From: SIG480 sp045595605
GTDB lineage: Bacteria; Bacillota; Clostridia; Oscillospirales; JAAYXM01
NCBI GenBank assembly: GCA_045595605.1
Contig: JAZOAS010000096.1
Location: 1-25,827 of the forward strand
Reading direction: 5' to 3'
Length of the DNA stretch: 25,827 bases
Shown here in pieces: positions 6,965 through 15,153 of the stretch. The notes beneath the pieces were generated by a model, which worked only from the letters and a program-made list of their open reading frames with translations, was not told where the DNA came from and searched no databases. Each line of letters starts with the position of its first letter. The stretch's first letter is position 1. Made by a program: the position numbers and the translations under genes.

Positions 6965-9004
6965 ATGAAAAATAACAAATGGGTAATAGGAAAATATGAC
7001 TCAGAAACGGTTGAGTTGCTCTCTCGCGAGCTTAATGTTCCGTCGCTTACAGCAAAGCTTTTAGCAGTTCGCGGAATAAGAAATGCAGAGGAAGCCCGCC
7101 TTTTTCTTGATAAGGATTTATCCGACCTGTGCGACCCGTTTCTCTTAAAGGATATGGACCGCGCCTGCGAAAGGATAAGAAGGGCGATTGAAGAGAAAGA
7201 GAAGATAGCCGTATATGGCGATTACGACGCTGACGGCGTAACCTCAACCTACATACTTACGGACTATTTCAGAAGTCTTGGCATTTCTTGTGTATATCAC
7301 ATTCCTGACCGTTTTGGCGACGGCTACGGTATATCTGAAACGGCGCTTGACGCGCTTAAGGCAGAGGGAGTTTCACTTATCGTTACGGTAGATACGGGAA
7401 TAACCGCGGTAGATGAGATTGAGTATGCAAAAAGTCTCGGGCTTGATGTCGTTATAACTGACCACCATAAGTGCGAGGAGACTTTACCTTCAGCGTATGC
7501 TGTAGTAAACCCAAACCGTGATGACTGCGAATACCCGTTCAAGCCGCTTGCGGGAGTGGGTGTTGCGTTCAAGCTCATATCCGCGCTCTGCGGTGGGGAC
7601 AGTGCCGTTATGCGGAAATACCTTCCGTATGTCTGCATTGGTACGGTTGCGGATGTTATGCCGATAACGGGTGAGAACAGGATAATCGTCGCAAGCGGAC
7701 TTCAGATAATTTCAAAAGAGCAGAGCCCCGGGCTTTCTGCGCTCCTTTCTGTCGCAGGCTTCAAGAGAGAAGAGGCGCTCACCTCAGGTGCTGTGGGATT
7801 TCTCATCGGACCGCGTATGAATGCGGCGGGGAGAATGGGAAGCGCGCTTCTTGCGCTTGAGCTGCTCTTTGCAACTGAGGAAAATGCAGAGGAGCTTGCA
7901 AAGGAGATAGATAATAAAAACCGCGAGCGTCAGCTTTGCGAGAGTAAGATAATGGAAGAGGCTCTCGGCGTTCTTTCAGAGCATCCGGAATATAAAGACG
8001 GCTCAGCGATAGTCCTTTCGGGTAAGGGCTGGCACCACGGCGTTCTCGGAATTGTCGCCTCGCGCATATGCGGAATGTTCAATAAACCGACGATTCTCAT
8101 CTCGGTTGAGGATGAAGCCTCGCGCGGCTCCGGCAGAAGCGTCGAGGGGGTAAGCCTCCACGCCGCGCTTTCAAAGTGCCGCGAGCTTCTTGAAAAATTC
8201 GGAGGTCACGAGCTTGCAGCAGGAATTGTAATAAAAAAAGAAAATATAGAGCAGTTCCGTGACATGCTGAATGATGAGCTTCGTGAACAGATGCGTGACT
8301 ATGTTCCGACACTTGAGGTTGATTTTAAAGCTGAGCCTCACGAGCTTACATTACCTCAGCTCCACTCGCTCAGACTTATGGAGCCTTACGGAAAGTTCAA
8401 CGAAGCACCGCGCCTTTGCCTTGAAAAGTGCAAGGTCTCAAAGCTTTCGCCTATCGGAAACGGCAGGCATACAAAGATTGTTATAGAGCACGGCGCACGC
8501 CTTCAGTGTGTTTATTTCGGCGTAAAGTGCGACGAGCTTCCTTTCTCCGAGGGAGACTATGCCGACATAGTTTTCACACCCGAGATAAATAACTATATGG
8601 GTGAGAGCGTTCAGCTTCACATAAAGGACGCGCGCCCGTGTGAAGAAGACCTGAGAGATGTCACAGATGCGCTCCGTTTCCTCGGCGATATAGAAAACGG
8701 GGTATATAGCGAGAATATCTCTATTGCATATAATGAGCTTGGAAGCATCTGGAGATTCATAACCCATGAGCGATATGAGAAGTCAGTTCCGATTATCGGG
8801 GTAAAACGAAGGCTTTTCGTGAACGGCGGGGAAGAGGAAACAAAAAAGCTTCTTCTTGCGTTCCGCATTTTCTCCGAGGTCGGGCTTATGAGCTATGAAT
8901 GTGAAAATTTAAGGGTTTCGATAAAGATTGCAGAGCATAATAACAAAGTAAACCTCGAAGATTCAAAAACCTATATGCGATATAAAAGTTGTGGGAGTAG
9001 ATGA
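6965..9004 (+). CDS. recJ: Single-stranded-DNA-specific 5'-3' exonuclease RecJ
   Basis: 679 residues from the ATG at 6965 (AAAGGA ahead of it); the frame is open far upstream, but that part overlaps the promoter and the divergent gene. RecJ degrades single-stranded DNA 5' to 3' in recombinational and mismatch repair. DHH-superfamily motifs: motif I VYGDYDADG (84-91, with Asp86, Asp88, Asp90), VTVDTG near 140-144, DHH at 166-168, GTVADVMP at 226-233, then GPRMNAAGRMG and the DHHA1 glycine motif GGHELAAGIV near residues 415-424. The C-terminal part beyond about residue 450 fits the OB-fold and an extra C-terminal domain seen in longer RecJ proteins. Only six bases separate it from relA, implying translational coupling. 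In other Firmicutes an apt gene usually lies between recJ and relA; it is absent here. Confidence 0.95.
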   Translation: MKNNKWVIGKYDSETVELLSRELNVPSLTAKLLAVRGIRNAEEARLFLDKDLSDLCDPFLLKDMDRACERIRRAIEEKEKIAVYGDYDADGVTSTYILTDYFRSLGISCVYHIPDRFGDGYGISETALDALKAEGVSLIVTVDTGITAVDEIEYAKSLGLDVVITDHHKCEETLPSAYAVVNPNRDDCEYPFKPLAGVGVAFKLISALCGGDSAVMRKYLPYVCIGTVADVMPITGENRIIVASGLQIISKEQSPGLSALLSVAGFKREEALTSGAVGFLIGPRMNAAGRMGSALLALELLFATEENAEELAKEIDNKNRERQLCESKIMEEALGVLSEHPEYKDGSAIVLSGKGWHHGVLGIVASRICGMFNKPTILISVEDEASRGSGRSVEGVSLHAALSKCRELLEKFGGHELAAGIVIKKENIEQFRDMLNDELREQMRDYVPTLEVDFKAEPHELTLPQLHSLRLMEPYGKFNEAPRLCLEKCKVSKLSPIGNGRHTKIVIEHGARLQCVYFGVKCDELPFSEGDYADIVFTPEINNYMGESVQLHIKDARPCEEDLRDVTDALRFLGDIENGVYSENISIAYNELGSIWRFITHERYEKSVPIIGVKRRLFVNGGEEETKKLLLAFRIFSEVGLMSYECENLRVSIKIAEHNNKVNLEDSKTYMRYKSCGSR

Positions 9005-9010
9005 TTTATA

Positions 9011-11188
9011 ATGATGCCCGAAAATAAATATCAGGAGCTTATTGCCAAAATAAAAGGCGATATGTCCGAACAGGATAAAAACAAAATACATGAGGCATAC
9101 GACTGCGCAACAGAGGCTCATGAGGGTCAGAAGCGCCGCGACGGTAGTGACTATGTAACTCACCCGATTGCAGTTGCTGAGATTGTTGCGGAGATGGGGC
9201 TTGATGCAGAATCGCTCATATCAGCACTTCTTCACGACTGTATCGAAGATACTGAGCTTGGATATGACAAGATAAAGGCAAAATTCGGCAAGGAAGTTGC
9301 AGATATTGTCGAGGGTGTATCAAAGCTTACGAGAATGCCATATACGAGCAAGGAAGAGGCGCAGATTGAGAATTTGCGAAAGATGTTCCTTGCAATGGGA
9401 AAGGATATCCGCGTTATTCTCATTAAAATTGCCGACAGACTTCATAATATGCGCACAATCGAGTTCCATAAGCCCGAGAAACAGCGCGAAAAAGCGCTTG
9501 AAACTATGGAGGTTTATGCACCTCTCGCTCACCGTCTCGGAATGCAGAGGGTAAAGTGGGAGCTTGAAGACCGTTCTCTCCGTTGCCTTGACCCCGTGGG
9601 TTATGCAGAAATCACGGAAGAGCTTGAAAAGAGAAGCGAAGAAAGCCACGAGTTTTTAGAGCATATCAAGGAGCGCCTTGTCGAGCGCCTTGAAAGCGCG
9701 GGAATTCACGGCGAGCTGCACAGCCGCGTCAAACATATTTACAGCATATACAAGAAAATGTACACTCAGCACAAAACGATTGACGAGGTTTATGACCTTT
9801 ACGCGATGCGCGTCATAGTTGACTCTGTTGCTGACTGCTATAATATTCTCGGTTTCATTCACGATATGTACAGACCTATCCCGGGTCGTTTCAAGGACTA
9901 TATAAGCACGCCAAAGGCGAATATGTATCAGTCGCTTCATACGACTGTCATTGGTCGCGAGGGTATTCCGTTTGAGGTTCAGATAAGAACTCACGAGATG
10001 CACCACACTGCGGAATACGGAATCGCGGCGCATTGGAAATACAAATCGGGTATCTCAAAAAGTTCGCTTGAGGAAAAGCTTGCCTGGGTACGCCAGCTTA
10101 TGGAAAGCCAGGAGGTAGAAGACGAAGACTTTGTAAGCTCTTTGAAGACTGATATGTTCAGCGACGAGGTTTTCGTGTTCACTCCGAAGGGCGATGTTGT
10201 AAACCTCCCTGCGGGCTCAACGCCTATCGACTTTGCCTACTCAATCCATTCTGCGGTAGGTAACAGAATGGTCGGCGCAAAGGTAAATAACCGCATAGTC
10301 CAGCTTGACTATAAGCTTCAGAACGGCGAGATTGTCGAGGTTATCACTTCAAATTCGGGTAAAGGCCCGAGCCGTGACTGGACGAAGATTGCAAAGACTT
10401 CTGAAGCGCGAAATAAGATAAAGCAATGGTTTAAAAAGGAATGCCGTGAGGAGAATATCGCCCGCGGAAGGACCGAGCTTGAGCTTGCGCTCAAGCGTGA
10501 CGGAATAGAGTTCTCCTTTGAAGACGATGCCGCAATTTTATCATCCGTTGCAAGCAGGATGTCGTTCAATGTAGTTGACGATATGTACGCAAGCCTCGGA
10601 TACGGCGGTATAAAGCTCAACCGTGTCATAAACAGACTCCGCGCTGAAAAGGAGAGAACTTCGTCTGTAACTCAGAGCGAGGAAGAAATCGTACGCGAAA
10701 CCGTTTCAAATTCAAAGCCTGCGCAGACCTCAAATTCAGGCGTTATTGTTCCGGGCGTTGAGAACTGCCTTGTAAAGTTTGCAAGGTGCTGTACTCCGAT
10801 TCCGGGCGACTCGATTATCGGTTTTATAACCCGCGGTTACGGTGTTTCGGTTCACCGCTCCGATTGTCAGAATGTAACGAGCGCGATGCAGAATGCGGAG
10901 GATTTAAACCGCTGGATAAGTGTTTTCTGGGCAGATGACATAAAGGAAAACTTCCAGACCTCTCTCCAGCTTTCCGCAAAGGACAGGGACGGACTTATCA
11001 TGGATGTCGCATCGGTTATAAACACGCTGAAGCTTCCCGTACTTCAGATGGATGCGCGCCGTCTCGGCGACGGATATGCGATTGTAAACATCGTATTGAA
11101 CATAAAGGGAAAAGAGCAGCTTGAATTTGTAATGAACAAGCTTCACAGTGTTTCCGGAATTATAGATGTCAAGCGTTCAAGGAATTAA
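9011..11188 (+). CDS. relA: Bifunctional (p)ppGpp synthetase/hydrolase (Rel/SpoT long RSH)
   Basis: 725 residues, full-length RSH protein, which makes and degrades the stringent-response alarmone. The hydrolase domain keeps His51 (VTHP), His75-Asp76 (LLHDCIED) and Asp142 (ADRLHN). The synthetase domain (about 240-345) has the RFKD motif (293-296), the RxKD form of bifunctional enzymes rather than the ExDD form of monofunctional RelA, plus YQSLHT and FEVQIRT. Then come TGS (about 388-450, VFVFTPKGDVVNLPAGST), the conserved-cysteine zinc-finger-like domain (FARCCTPIPGD, HRSDC) and a C-terminal ACT domain (about 650-725). Both catalytic activities look intact. The start is uncertain by one codon (ATGATG); GGGAG is 14 bases ahead, a long spacing, which may mean coupling to recJ. 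Confidence 0.97.
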   Translation: MMPENKYQELIAKIKGDMSEQDKNKIHEAYDCATEAHEGQKRRDGSDYVTHPIAVAEIVAEMGLDAESLISALLHDCIEDTELGYDKIKAKFGKEVADIVEGVSKLTRMPYTSKEEAQIENLRKMFLAMGKDIRVILIKIADRLHNMRTIEFHKPEKQREKALETMEVYAPLAHRLGMQRVKWELEDRSLRCLDPVGYAEITEELEKRSEESHEFLEHIKERLVERLESAGIHGELHSRVKHIYSIYKKMYTQHKTIDEVYDLYAMRVIVDSVADCYNILGFIHDMYRPIPGRFKDYISTPKANMYQSLHTTVIGREGIPFEVQIRTHEMHHTAEYGIAAHWKYKSGISKSSLEEKLAWVRQLMESQEVEDEDFVSSLKTDMFSDEVFVFTPKGDVVNLPAGSTPIDFAYSIHSAVGNRMVGAKVNNRIVQLDYKLQNGEIVEVITSNSGKGPSRDWTKIAKTSEARNKIKQWFKKECREENIARGRTELELALKRDGIEFSFEDDAAILSSVASRMSFNVVDDMYASLGYGGIKLNRVINRLRAEKERTSSVTQSEEEIVRETVSNSKPAQTSNSGVIVPGVENCLVKFARCCTPIPGDSIIGFITRGYGVSVHRSDCQNVTSAMQNAEDLNRWISVFWADDIKENFQTSLQLSAKDRDGLIMDVASVINTLKLPVLQMDARRLGDGYAIVNIVLNIKGKEQLEFVMNKLHSVSGIIDVKRSRN

Positions 11189-11202
11189 AAGGAGAAAGCT
11201 TT

Positions 11203-11667
11203 ATGCGAGCAGTAATTACGCGCGTCAAGTCTGCGGAAGTCAGGATTGACGGTGCAGTTCACTCAAAAATAGGAAATGGACTTCTTATCCTTCTCGGAGT
11301 TTCCGTAAATGATACAACTCAGGATGCAGAATATCTCGCGAAGAAGATTTCAATGATGAGAATTTTTGAGGATTCGGAAGAAAAGCTCAATCTTTCGTGC
11401 TCTGCAATCGGCGGAGAGATGATGGTTGTGTCAAACTTCACTCTCTATGCAAACACCCAGAAGGGAAACCGCCCGAGCTTTGTCGATGCGGCGCGACCCG
11501 AGCTTGCAAAGCCGTTGTACGAGTATTTTGTGTCGCTTCTCCGCGAGGCAGGCTATAAGACGGAAACAGGCGTCTTCGGAGCTTATATGGAGCTTGAATC
11601 GATAAACGACGGTCCGGTAACAATAGTTATGGATACCGAAACTGTATTCGGAGGAAATGAAAGATGA
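11203..11667 (+). CDS. dtd: D-aminoacyl-tRNA deacylase
   Basis: 154 residues, the standard length. It hydrolyses D-amino acids wrongly attached to tRNA. Visible: N-terminal MRAVITRVKSAEVRIDG, the first active-site motif at residues 77-81 as SNFTL, and the Gly-cisPro motif NDGPVT at 135-140. The usual first motif is SQFTL, so Gln78 is Asn here, a conservative change. AAGGAGAAAG lies before the ATG. It starts 14 bases after relA and its stop overlaps the next start by four bases (ATGA), so it is part of the relA operon, a linkage known across Firmicutes. Confidence 0.95.
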   Translation: MRAVITRVKSAEVRIDGAVHSKIGNGLLILLGVSVNDTTQDAEYLAKKISMMRIFEDSEEKLNLSCSAIGGEMMVVSNFTLYANTQKGNRPSFVDAARPELAKPLYEYFVSLLREAGYKTETGVFGAYMELESINDGPVTIVMDTETVFGGNER

Positions 11668-12293
11668 CCATTGAGGCGATGAGCGTTGGTTTTCTTGGTA
11701 CGAATTGCTACCTTGTATATAGTGGAGAAAAAGCCGTTCTCATCGACCCGGGCGCAGACGCGGAGAGGATTCTCGGAAGGGTTGGGAAGCTTTCTCTCAA
11801 AGTAGAGTATATTCTTCTCACACATGCGCATTTCGACCATGTCCTCGCAGTTTCCGAGATAATCGAAAAAACGGGTGCAAAGCTTGTCTCAACCGCAGGG
11901 GAGAGACTACGCCTTAAGGATGAAGAAGTATCGGGTCATACGATGCTCAGAACCCGCGAGTTTATTCCGCTCTCGGCAGATATGGAGGTTTCCGACGGCG
12001 AAGTTCTTTCGGTAGGGGATATGACATTTGAATTTATTTCTACCCCCGGACATACCGAAGGAAGCGTCTGCATAAAAAGCGGAGATGTGCTCTTCTCGGG
12101 AGACACGCTCTTTGCCGATACCTGCGGAAGGTGCGACCTTGCAGGCGGCGATATCAGTGAAATGATGAAATCCCTAAAGAAGCTCTATGAGCTTCCGGGA
12201 GACTTTCGTGTTCTTCCCGGACACGGCGAAGAAACAGCTCTCTCCCGTGAGCGCGAGAGCAATATGTATATGATAGAGGCGGCGAGACGGTGA
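11664..12293 (+). CDS. MBL-fold metallohydrolase (glyoxalase II / YcbL-like)
   Basis: 209 residues of metallo-beta-lactamase fold. Metal ligands are visible: THAHFDH (His54, His56, Asp58, His59), GHTEGS near residue 130, SGDTLF near 150, and the last His in PGHGEE near 193. The short length and the SGDTLFADTCGRCDL stretch fit the stand-alone glyoxalase-II-like group, which hydrolyses thioesters such as S-lactoylglutathione analogues, but the glyoxalase II substrate-binding C-terminal domain is missing, so the substrate is open. Overlaps dtd by four bases and hemZ by four bases, so all three should be translated from one message. Confidence 0.88.
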   Translation: MTIEAMSVGFLGTNCYLVYSGEKAVLIDPGADAERILGRVGKLSLKVEYILLTHAHFDHVLAVSEIIEKTGAKLVSTAGERLRLKDEEVSGHTMLRTREFIPLSADMEVSDGEVLSVGDMTFEFISTPGHTEGSVCIKSGDVLFSGDTLFADTCGRCDLAGGDISEMMKSLKKLYELPGDFRVLPGHGEETALSRERESNMYMIEAARR

Positions 12294-13762
12294 AGCTTTA
12301 TCTCGAAGGACATGATTTTGAATACGCGACACAGCAGATATATATGTGTATGTTTCCCGACTCTCACGCGGAGTTTGTTTCCGAGAGACCGGAGGCGGGA
12401 GATTATATAATATCTTCGTTTTCAGAAAACGGAAATAAGATTACTCTCGAAACGACAATATGTAAAGACGGAAAAGTGTCTTTTGAAAGCGCAGAAGAGA
12501 AGATAGAAGTCGGAACGGGCGATGAGGACAGAAAACGCGCAATCCGCCGTGCAATAAAGACCTCTTTTTACAAAGCTTCGCTTCCGTATCTTCCGAAGGC
12601 TCCCGTATGGGGTGCGCTTACGGGGATTCGCCCGTCAAAGGTCGCGGCAAAATACCTTGATGAGGGAAAGTCTCCCGAAGACGCTGAGAGGGAAATGTGC
12701 GAGGAATACTTTGTATCACAAGAGAGGGCGCACCTTGCCGTTACCTGCGCTTCCCGTGCAAAGGCTGTGGCAGATGGGACAGGCCCGCGCGACTTTTCAC
12801 TGTATGTGGGGATTCCGTTTTGCGCTTCCCGTTGCAGATACTGTTCTTTCGTAAGCCATTCTATTGAAAAGGCAAGAGCGCTTGTCGCGCCGTATCTCAA
12901 AATGCTTTCGTACGAGTTGTCGTCGCTTGGAAGTGCCACCAAAGAAGCGGGACTCAACCTTCGCTCCGTGTATATAGGCGGGGGTACGCCGACTGCGCTC
13001 TCGCGCGACGAGCTTGAGTTTGTAATGCGCGAGATATCGAAGAATTTTGATATTGAAAATGCGCTTGAATACACGGTTGAGGGTGGGCGTCCCGATACGC
13101 TGACCTATGACAAAATTGAAACTATCAGAAACTTAGGCGCAACGCGAATAAGTGTAAACCCGCAGACCATGAACAACGATATTCTCGCGGCAATGGACAG
13201 ACGCCATACGGCGGAAGATGTTGTGCGCGCGATAGAGGATGTGAGAAAGGTCGGGGGACTTGAGGTCAATATGGACCTTATAGCAGGCCTTCCGGGGGAT
13301 AGCCTTGAAAGCTTTGAAAACTCGGTTGACAGAGTCCTTTCGCTCTCGCCAGAGAATGTCACGGTACATACGCTTGCGATAAAGAAAGGGTCAACCTTAA
13401 GTAACGAAAAATACAAGCTCCCCGACGGTGCTGACACCGAAAAAATGGTTGAGTATTCGATGAAAAGGATACTTGCCGCGGGTTATGCGCCGTATTACCT
13501 CTATCGCCAGAAGTATATGTCGGGAAACCTTGAAAATGTAGGGTATGCGCGCCCCGGCTCTGAAAACCTGTATAACAATTATATTATGGACGAGCTTCAT
13601 ACTATCATCTCTGCGGGTGCGGGAGGAGTTACAAAGCTTATTGATACCGAAAAAGGCAGGATAGAGAGAATATTCAACCTCAAATATCCATATGAATACA
13701 ATAATACAAAAGAAAAGATTGACCTTACAAAAGAAAAGATAAAGGAGTTTTTTGCAGAATAG
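12290..13762 (+). CDS. hemZ: HemZ-type coproporphyrinogen III oxidase-like radical SAM protein
   Basis: 490 residues, typical HemZ length. Starts with GTG at 12290, overlapping the previous stop as GTGA, with GAGGCGG about seven bases ahead. The N-terminal 165 residues contain the HemZ-specific WGALTGIRPSK (107-117). The radical SAM core follows with the cluster motif CASRCRYC (Cys178, Cys182, Cys185), the GGGTPT motif near 225 and VEGGRPDT near 263. The related HemN oxidises coproporphyrinogen III to protoporphyrinogen IX without oxygen; HemZ of Bacillus is linked to anaerobic haem synthesis, but in many Clostridia lacking a haem pathway its real substrate is unknown. No other haem gene is nearby. 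The C-terminus carries a tandem seven-residue duplication (TKEKIDL, TKEKIKE). Confidence 0.92.
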   Translation: MKLYLEGHDFEYATQQIYMCMFPDSHAEFVSERPEAGDYIISSFSENGNKITLETTICKDGKVSFESAEEKIEVGTGDEDRKRAIRRAIKTSFYKASLPYLPKAPVWGALTGIRPSKVAAKYLDEGKSPEDAEREMCEEYFVSQERAHLAVTCASRAKAVADGTGPRDFSLYVGIPFCASRCRYCSFVSHSIEKARALVAPYLKMLSYELSSLGSATKEAGLNLRSVYIGGGTPTALSRDELEFVMREISKNFDIENALEYTVEGGRPDTLTYDKIETIRNLGATRISVNPQTMNNDILAAMDRRHTAEDVVRAIEDVRKVGGLEVNMDLIAGLPGDSLESFENSVDRVLSLSPENVTVHTLAIKKGSTLSNEKYKLPDGADTEKMVEYSMKRILAAGYAPYYLYRQKYMSGNLENVGYARPGSENLYNNYIMDELHTIISAGAGGVTKLIDTEKGRIERIFNLKYPYEYNNTKEKIDLTKEKIKEFFAE

Positions 13763-13773
13763 GAGGGAGAAAA

Positions 13774-14709
13774 ATGCCCTTAGAACTTTGTGAGATAAAC
13801 AGAAGAATAAAAACGGATGCCGAAGGCTTTGTCGGCGAGTGTGAGGAAAAGTATGAAAAGGCGATAAACTCGGCTGCGAAAAAAATTGCCGATAAAGCGT
13901 CGGAGAGCTGTGTCGTTCTCCTATCCGGCCCGTCGGGCTCAGGAAAGACGACAACAGCCTTGAAGCTTGAAAGAAGCCTTGAAAAGCTCGGAATAGGAAC
14001 ACACCCGATTTCACTTGACGATTATTTCAGAACGGTGGATGAGGCGACCGCGCCGAAAAACGAGGACGGAGAGATTGATTATGAATCTCCGCTTTGTCTT
14101 GATATGCCGCTTCTGAACGACCACATAAAGAAGATTATAGACGGCGAGGAGGTCCTCGTTCCGAAGTTCGATTTTAAAAATCAGCGCAGGTCGAAGATGA
14201 CCTCACCGCTTCGCCTCGGAAAAAATGAGATTGTCATATTCGAGGGAATCCACGCGCTTAACGACGCGATAACAGGAGCGTGCGGGTCTCACGGAATAAA
14301 GCTCTATATCTCAGCGAGAAGTAACTTTCAGAATAACGGCGAGGTGTTCTACAAAGGCACATGGACGCGCCTTACGAGAAGAATCGTGCGCGATAATCTG
14401 TTCCGCGGCGCAAATTCGGATTTTACGCTTGCGATATGGGACGGTATCCGCCGTGGCGAGAAGATGTACATCTCTCCGTTCCGTGACCGCGCCGATATAA
14501 TAATCAACTCAACTCACGAATATGAAATCAATGTACTTAAGAAGCATCTGAAAGAAGCTGTCAAGTCTGTTCCCGAGGGGATTGCGAGATACGACGAGGT
14601 CTGCTCGCTTCTTGAGAACATAAACGGCTTTTCGGATCTTCCCGATTCATTCGTGCCAAAGGATTCGCTCCTTCGCGAGTTTATCGGCGGCGGAAGCTTT
14701 AAGTATTGA
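13774..14709 (+). CDS. Uridine kinase-like nucleoside kinase (P-loop, PRK/Udk family)
   Basis: 311 residues. A Walker A motif GPSGSGKTT sits at residues 52-60, followed by the SLDDYFR signature near 79-85, which in uridine and phosphoribulokinases holds the acceptor-substrate aspartates, then PKFDF and IVIFEGIHAL (Walker B region, about 150-168). The protein transfers phosphate from ATP to a nucleoside, probably uridine or cytidine. Many clostridial relatives carry an N-terminal TGS and threonyl-tRNA-synthetase-like region and are about 550 residues; here only some 45 helical residues precede the P-loop. AGGAGG six to eight bases before the ATG fixes the start. It lies 11 bases after hemZ, in the position where hisS is found in several relatives. 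Confidence 0.85.
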   Translation: MPLELCEINRRIKTDAEGFVGECEEKYEKAINSAAKKIADKASESCVVLLSGPSGSGKTTTALKLERSLEKLGIGTHPISLDDYFRTVDEATAPKNEDGEIDYESPLCLDMPLLNDHIKKIIDGEEVLVPKFDFKNQRRSKMTSPLRLGKNEIVIFEGIHALNDAITGACGSHGIKLYISARSNFQNNGEVFYKGTWTRLTRRIVRDNLFRGANSDFTLAIWDGIRRGEKMYISPFRDRADIIINSTHEYEINVLKKHLKEAVKSVPEGIARYDEVCSLLENINGFSDLPDSFVPKDSLLREFIGGGSFKY

Positions 14710-14742
14710 TAATTATAAAAAAAGATTTGGAGGGTAAAAAAG

Positions 14743-15135
14743 ATGAAAGATTCAATCAGAGGAATATGGGATAAGATTTGCGCTGGTGCAACTGCTGCGG
14801 GTGAGTTTGCCGCAAAAACCGCAGAGACAGTAAGCTCAAAGGCACAGGATGTTTACAATTCATCAAAGACAAACCTCAAAATTCTCGACCTCACAACTGA
14901 TGTTGAGGTACTTTATAAGGAAATCGGCCGCATCATATACGCTGCTCACACAAACGAAGAGGCGTCAACTGAGGAGCTTGATGCAAGACTTCTCGCGATA
15001 GACGAGAAGATGAAGGAAATTGAGGACCTTCGTATTTCTATGGCTTCAGAGAGTGAAGAGAAGGTCTGCTCAGAGTGCGGAAAGAAGAACCCGTCAGAGA
15101 GCAACTTCTGCTCAAACTGCGGAGCAGCGCTTTAA
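14743..15135 (+). CDS. Small zinc-ribbon protein with N-terminal helices
   Basis: 130 residues, function unknown. The first 45 residues are rich in Ala, Thr and Ser with a predicted amphipathic helix. Residues 46-105 look like a coiled coil (VEVLYKEIGRIIY, then LDARLLAIDEKMKEIEDL), and the C-terminus is a four-cysteine zinc ribbon (Cys109, Cys112, Cys123, Cys126; VCSECGKKN and NFCSNCGAAL). This layout, an LYxEIGxxxY helix followed by a double CxxC ribbon, recurs in many small uncharacterised proteins of gut Clostridia. No signal peptide or transmembrane helix is clear. GGAGGG precedes the ATG. It lies 33 bases after the kinase and 18 before the deaminase gene. Scaffold or adaptor role is a guess. 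Confidence 0.82.
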   Translation: MKDSIRGIWDKICAGATAAGEFAAKTAETVSSKAQDVYNSSKTNLKILDLTTDVEVLYKEIGRIIYAAHTNEEASTEELDARLLAIDEKMKEIEDLRISMASESEEKVCSECGKKNPSESNFCSNCGAAL

Positions 15136-15153
15136 TTTCGGAGATTTCTACAA

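Noticed and set aside
12568..13074. 168-codon minus-strand open frame opposite hemZ
   Set aside because: Ser/Arg-rich shadow frame opposite a well-supported radical SAM gene.
13397..14014. 205-codon minus-strand frame across hemZ and the kinase gene
   Set aside because: Phe/Leu/Ser-rich shadow spanning two real genes and their gap; no motif or start signal.
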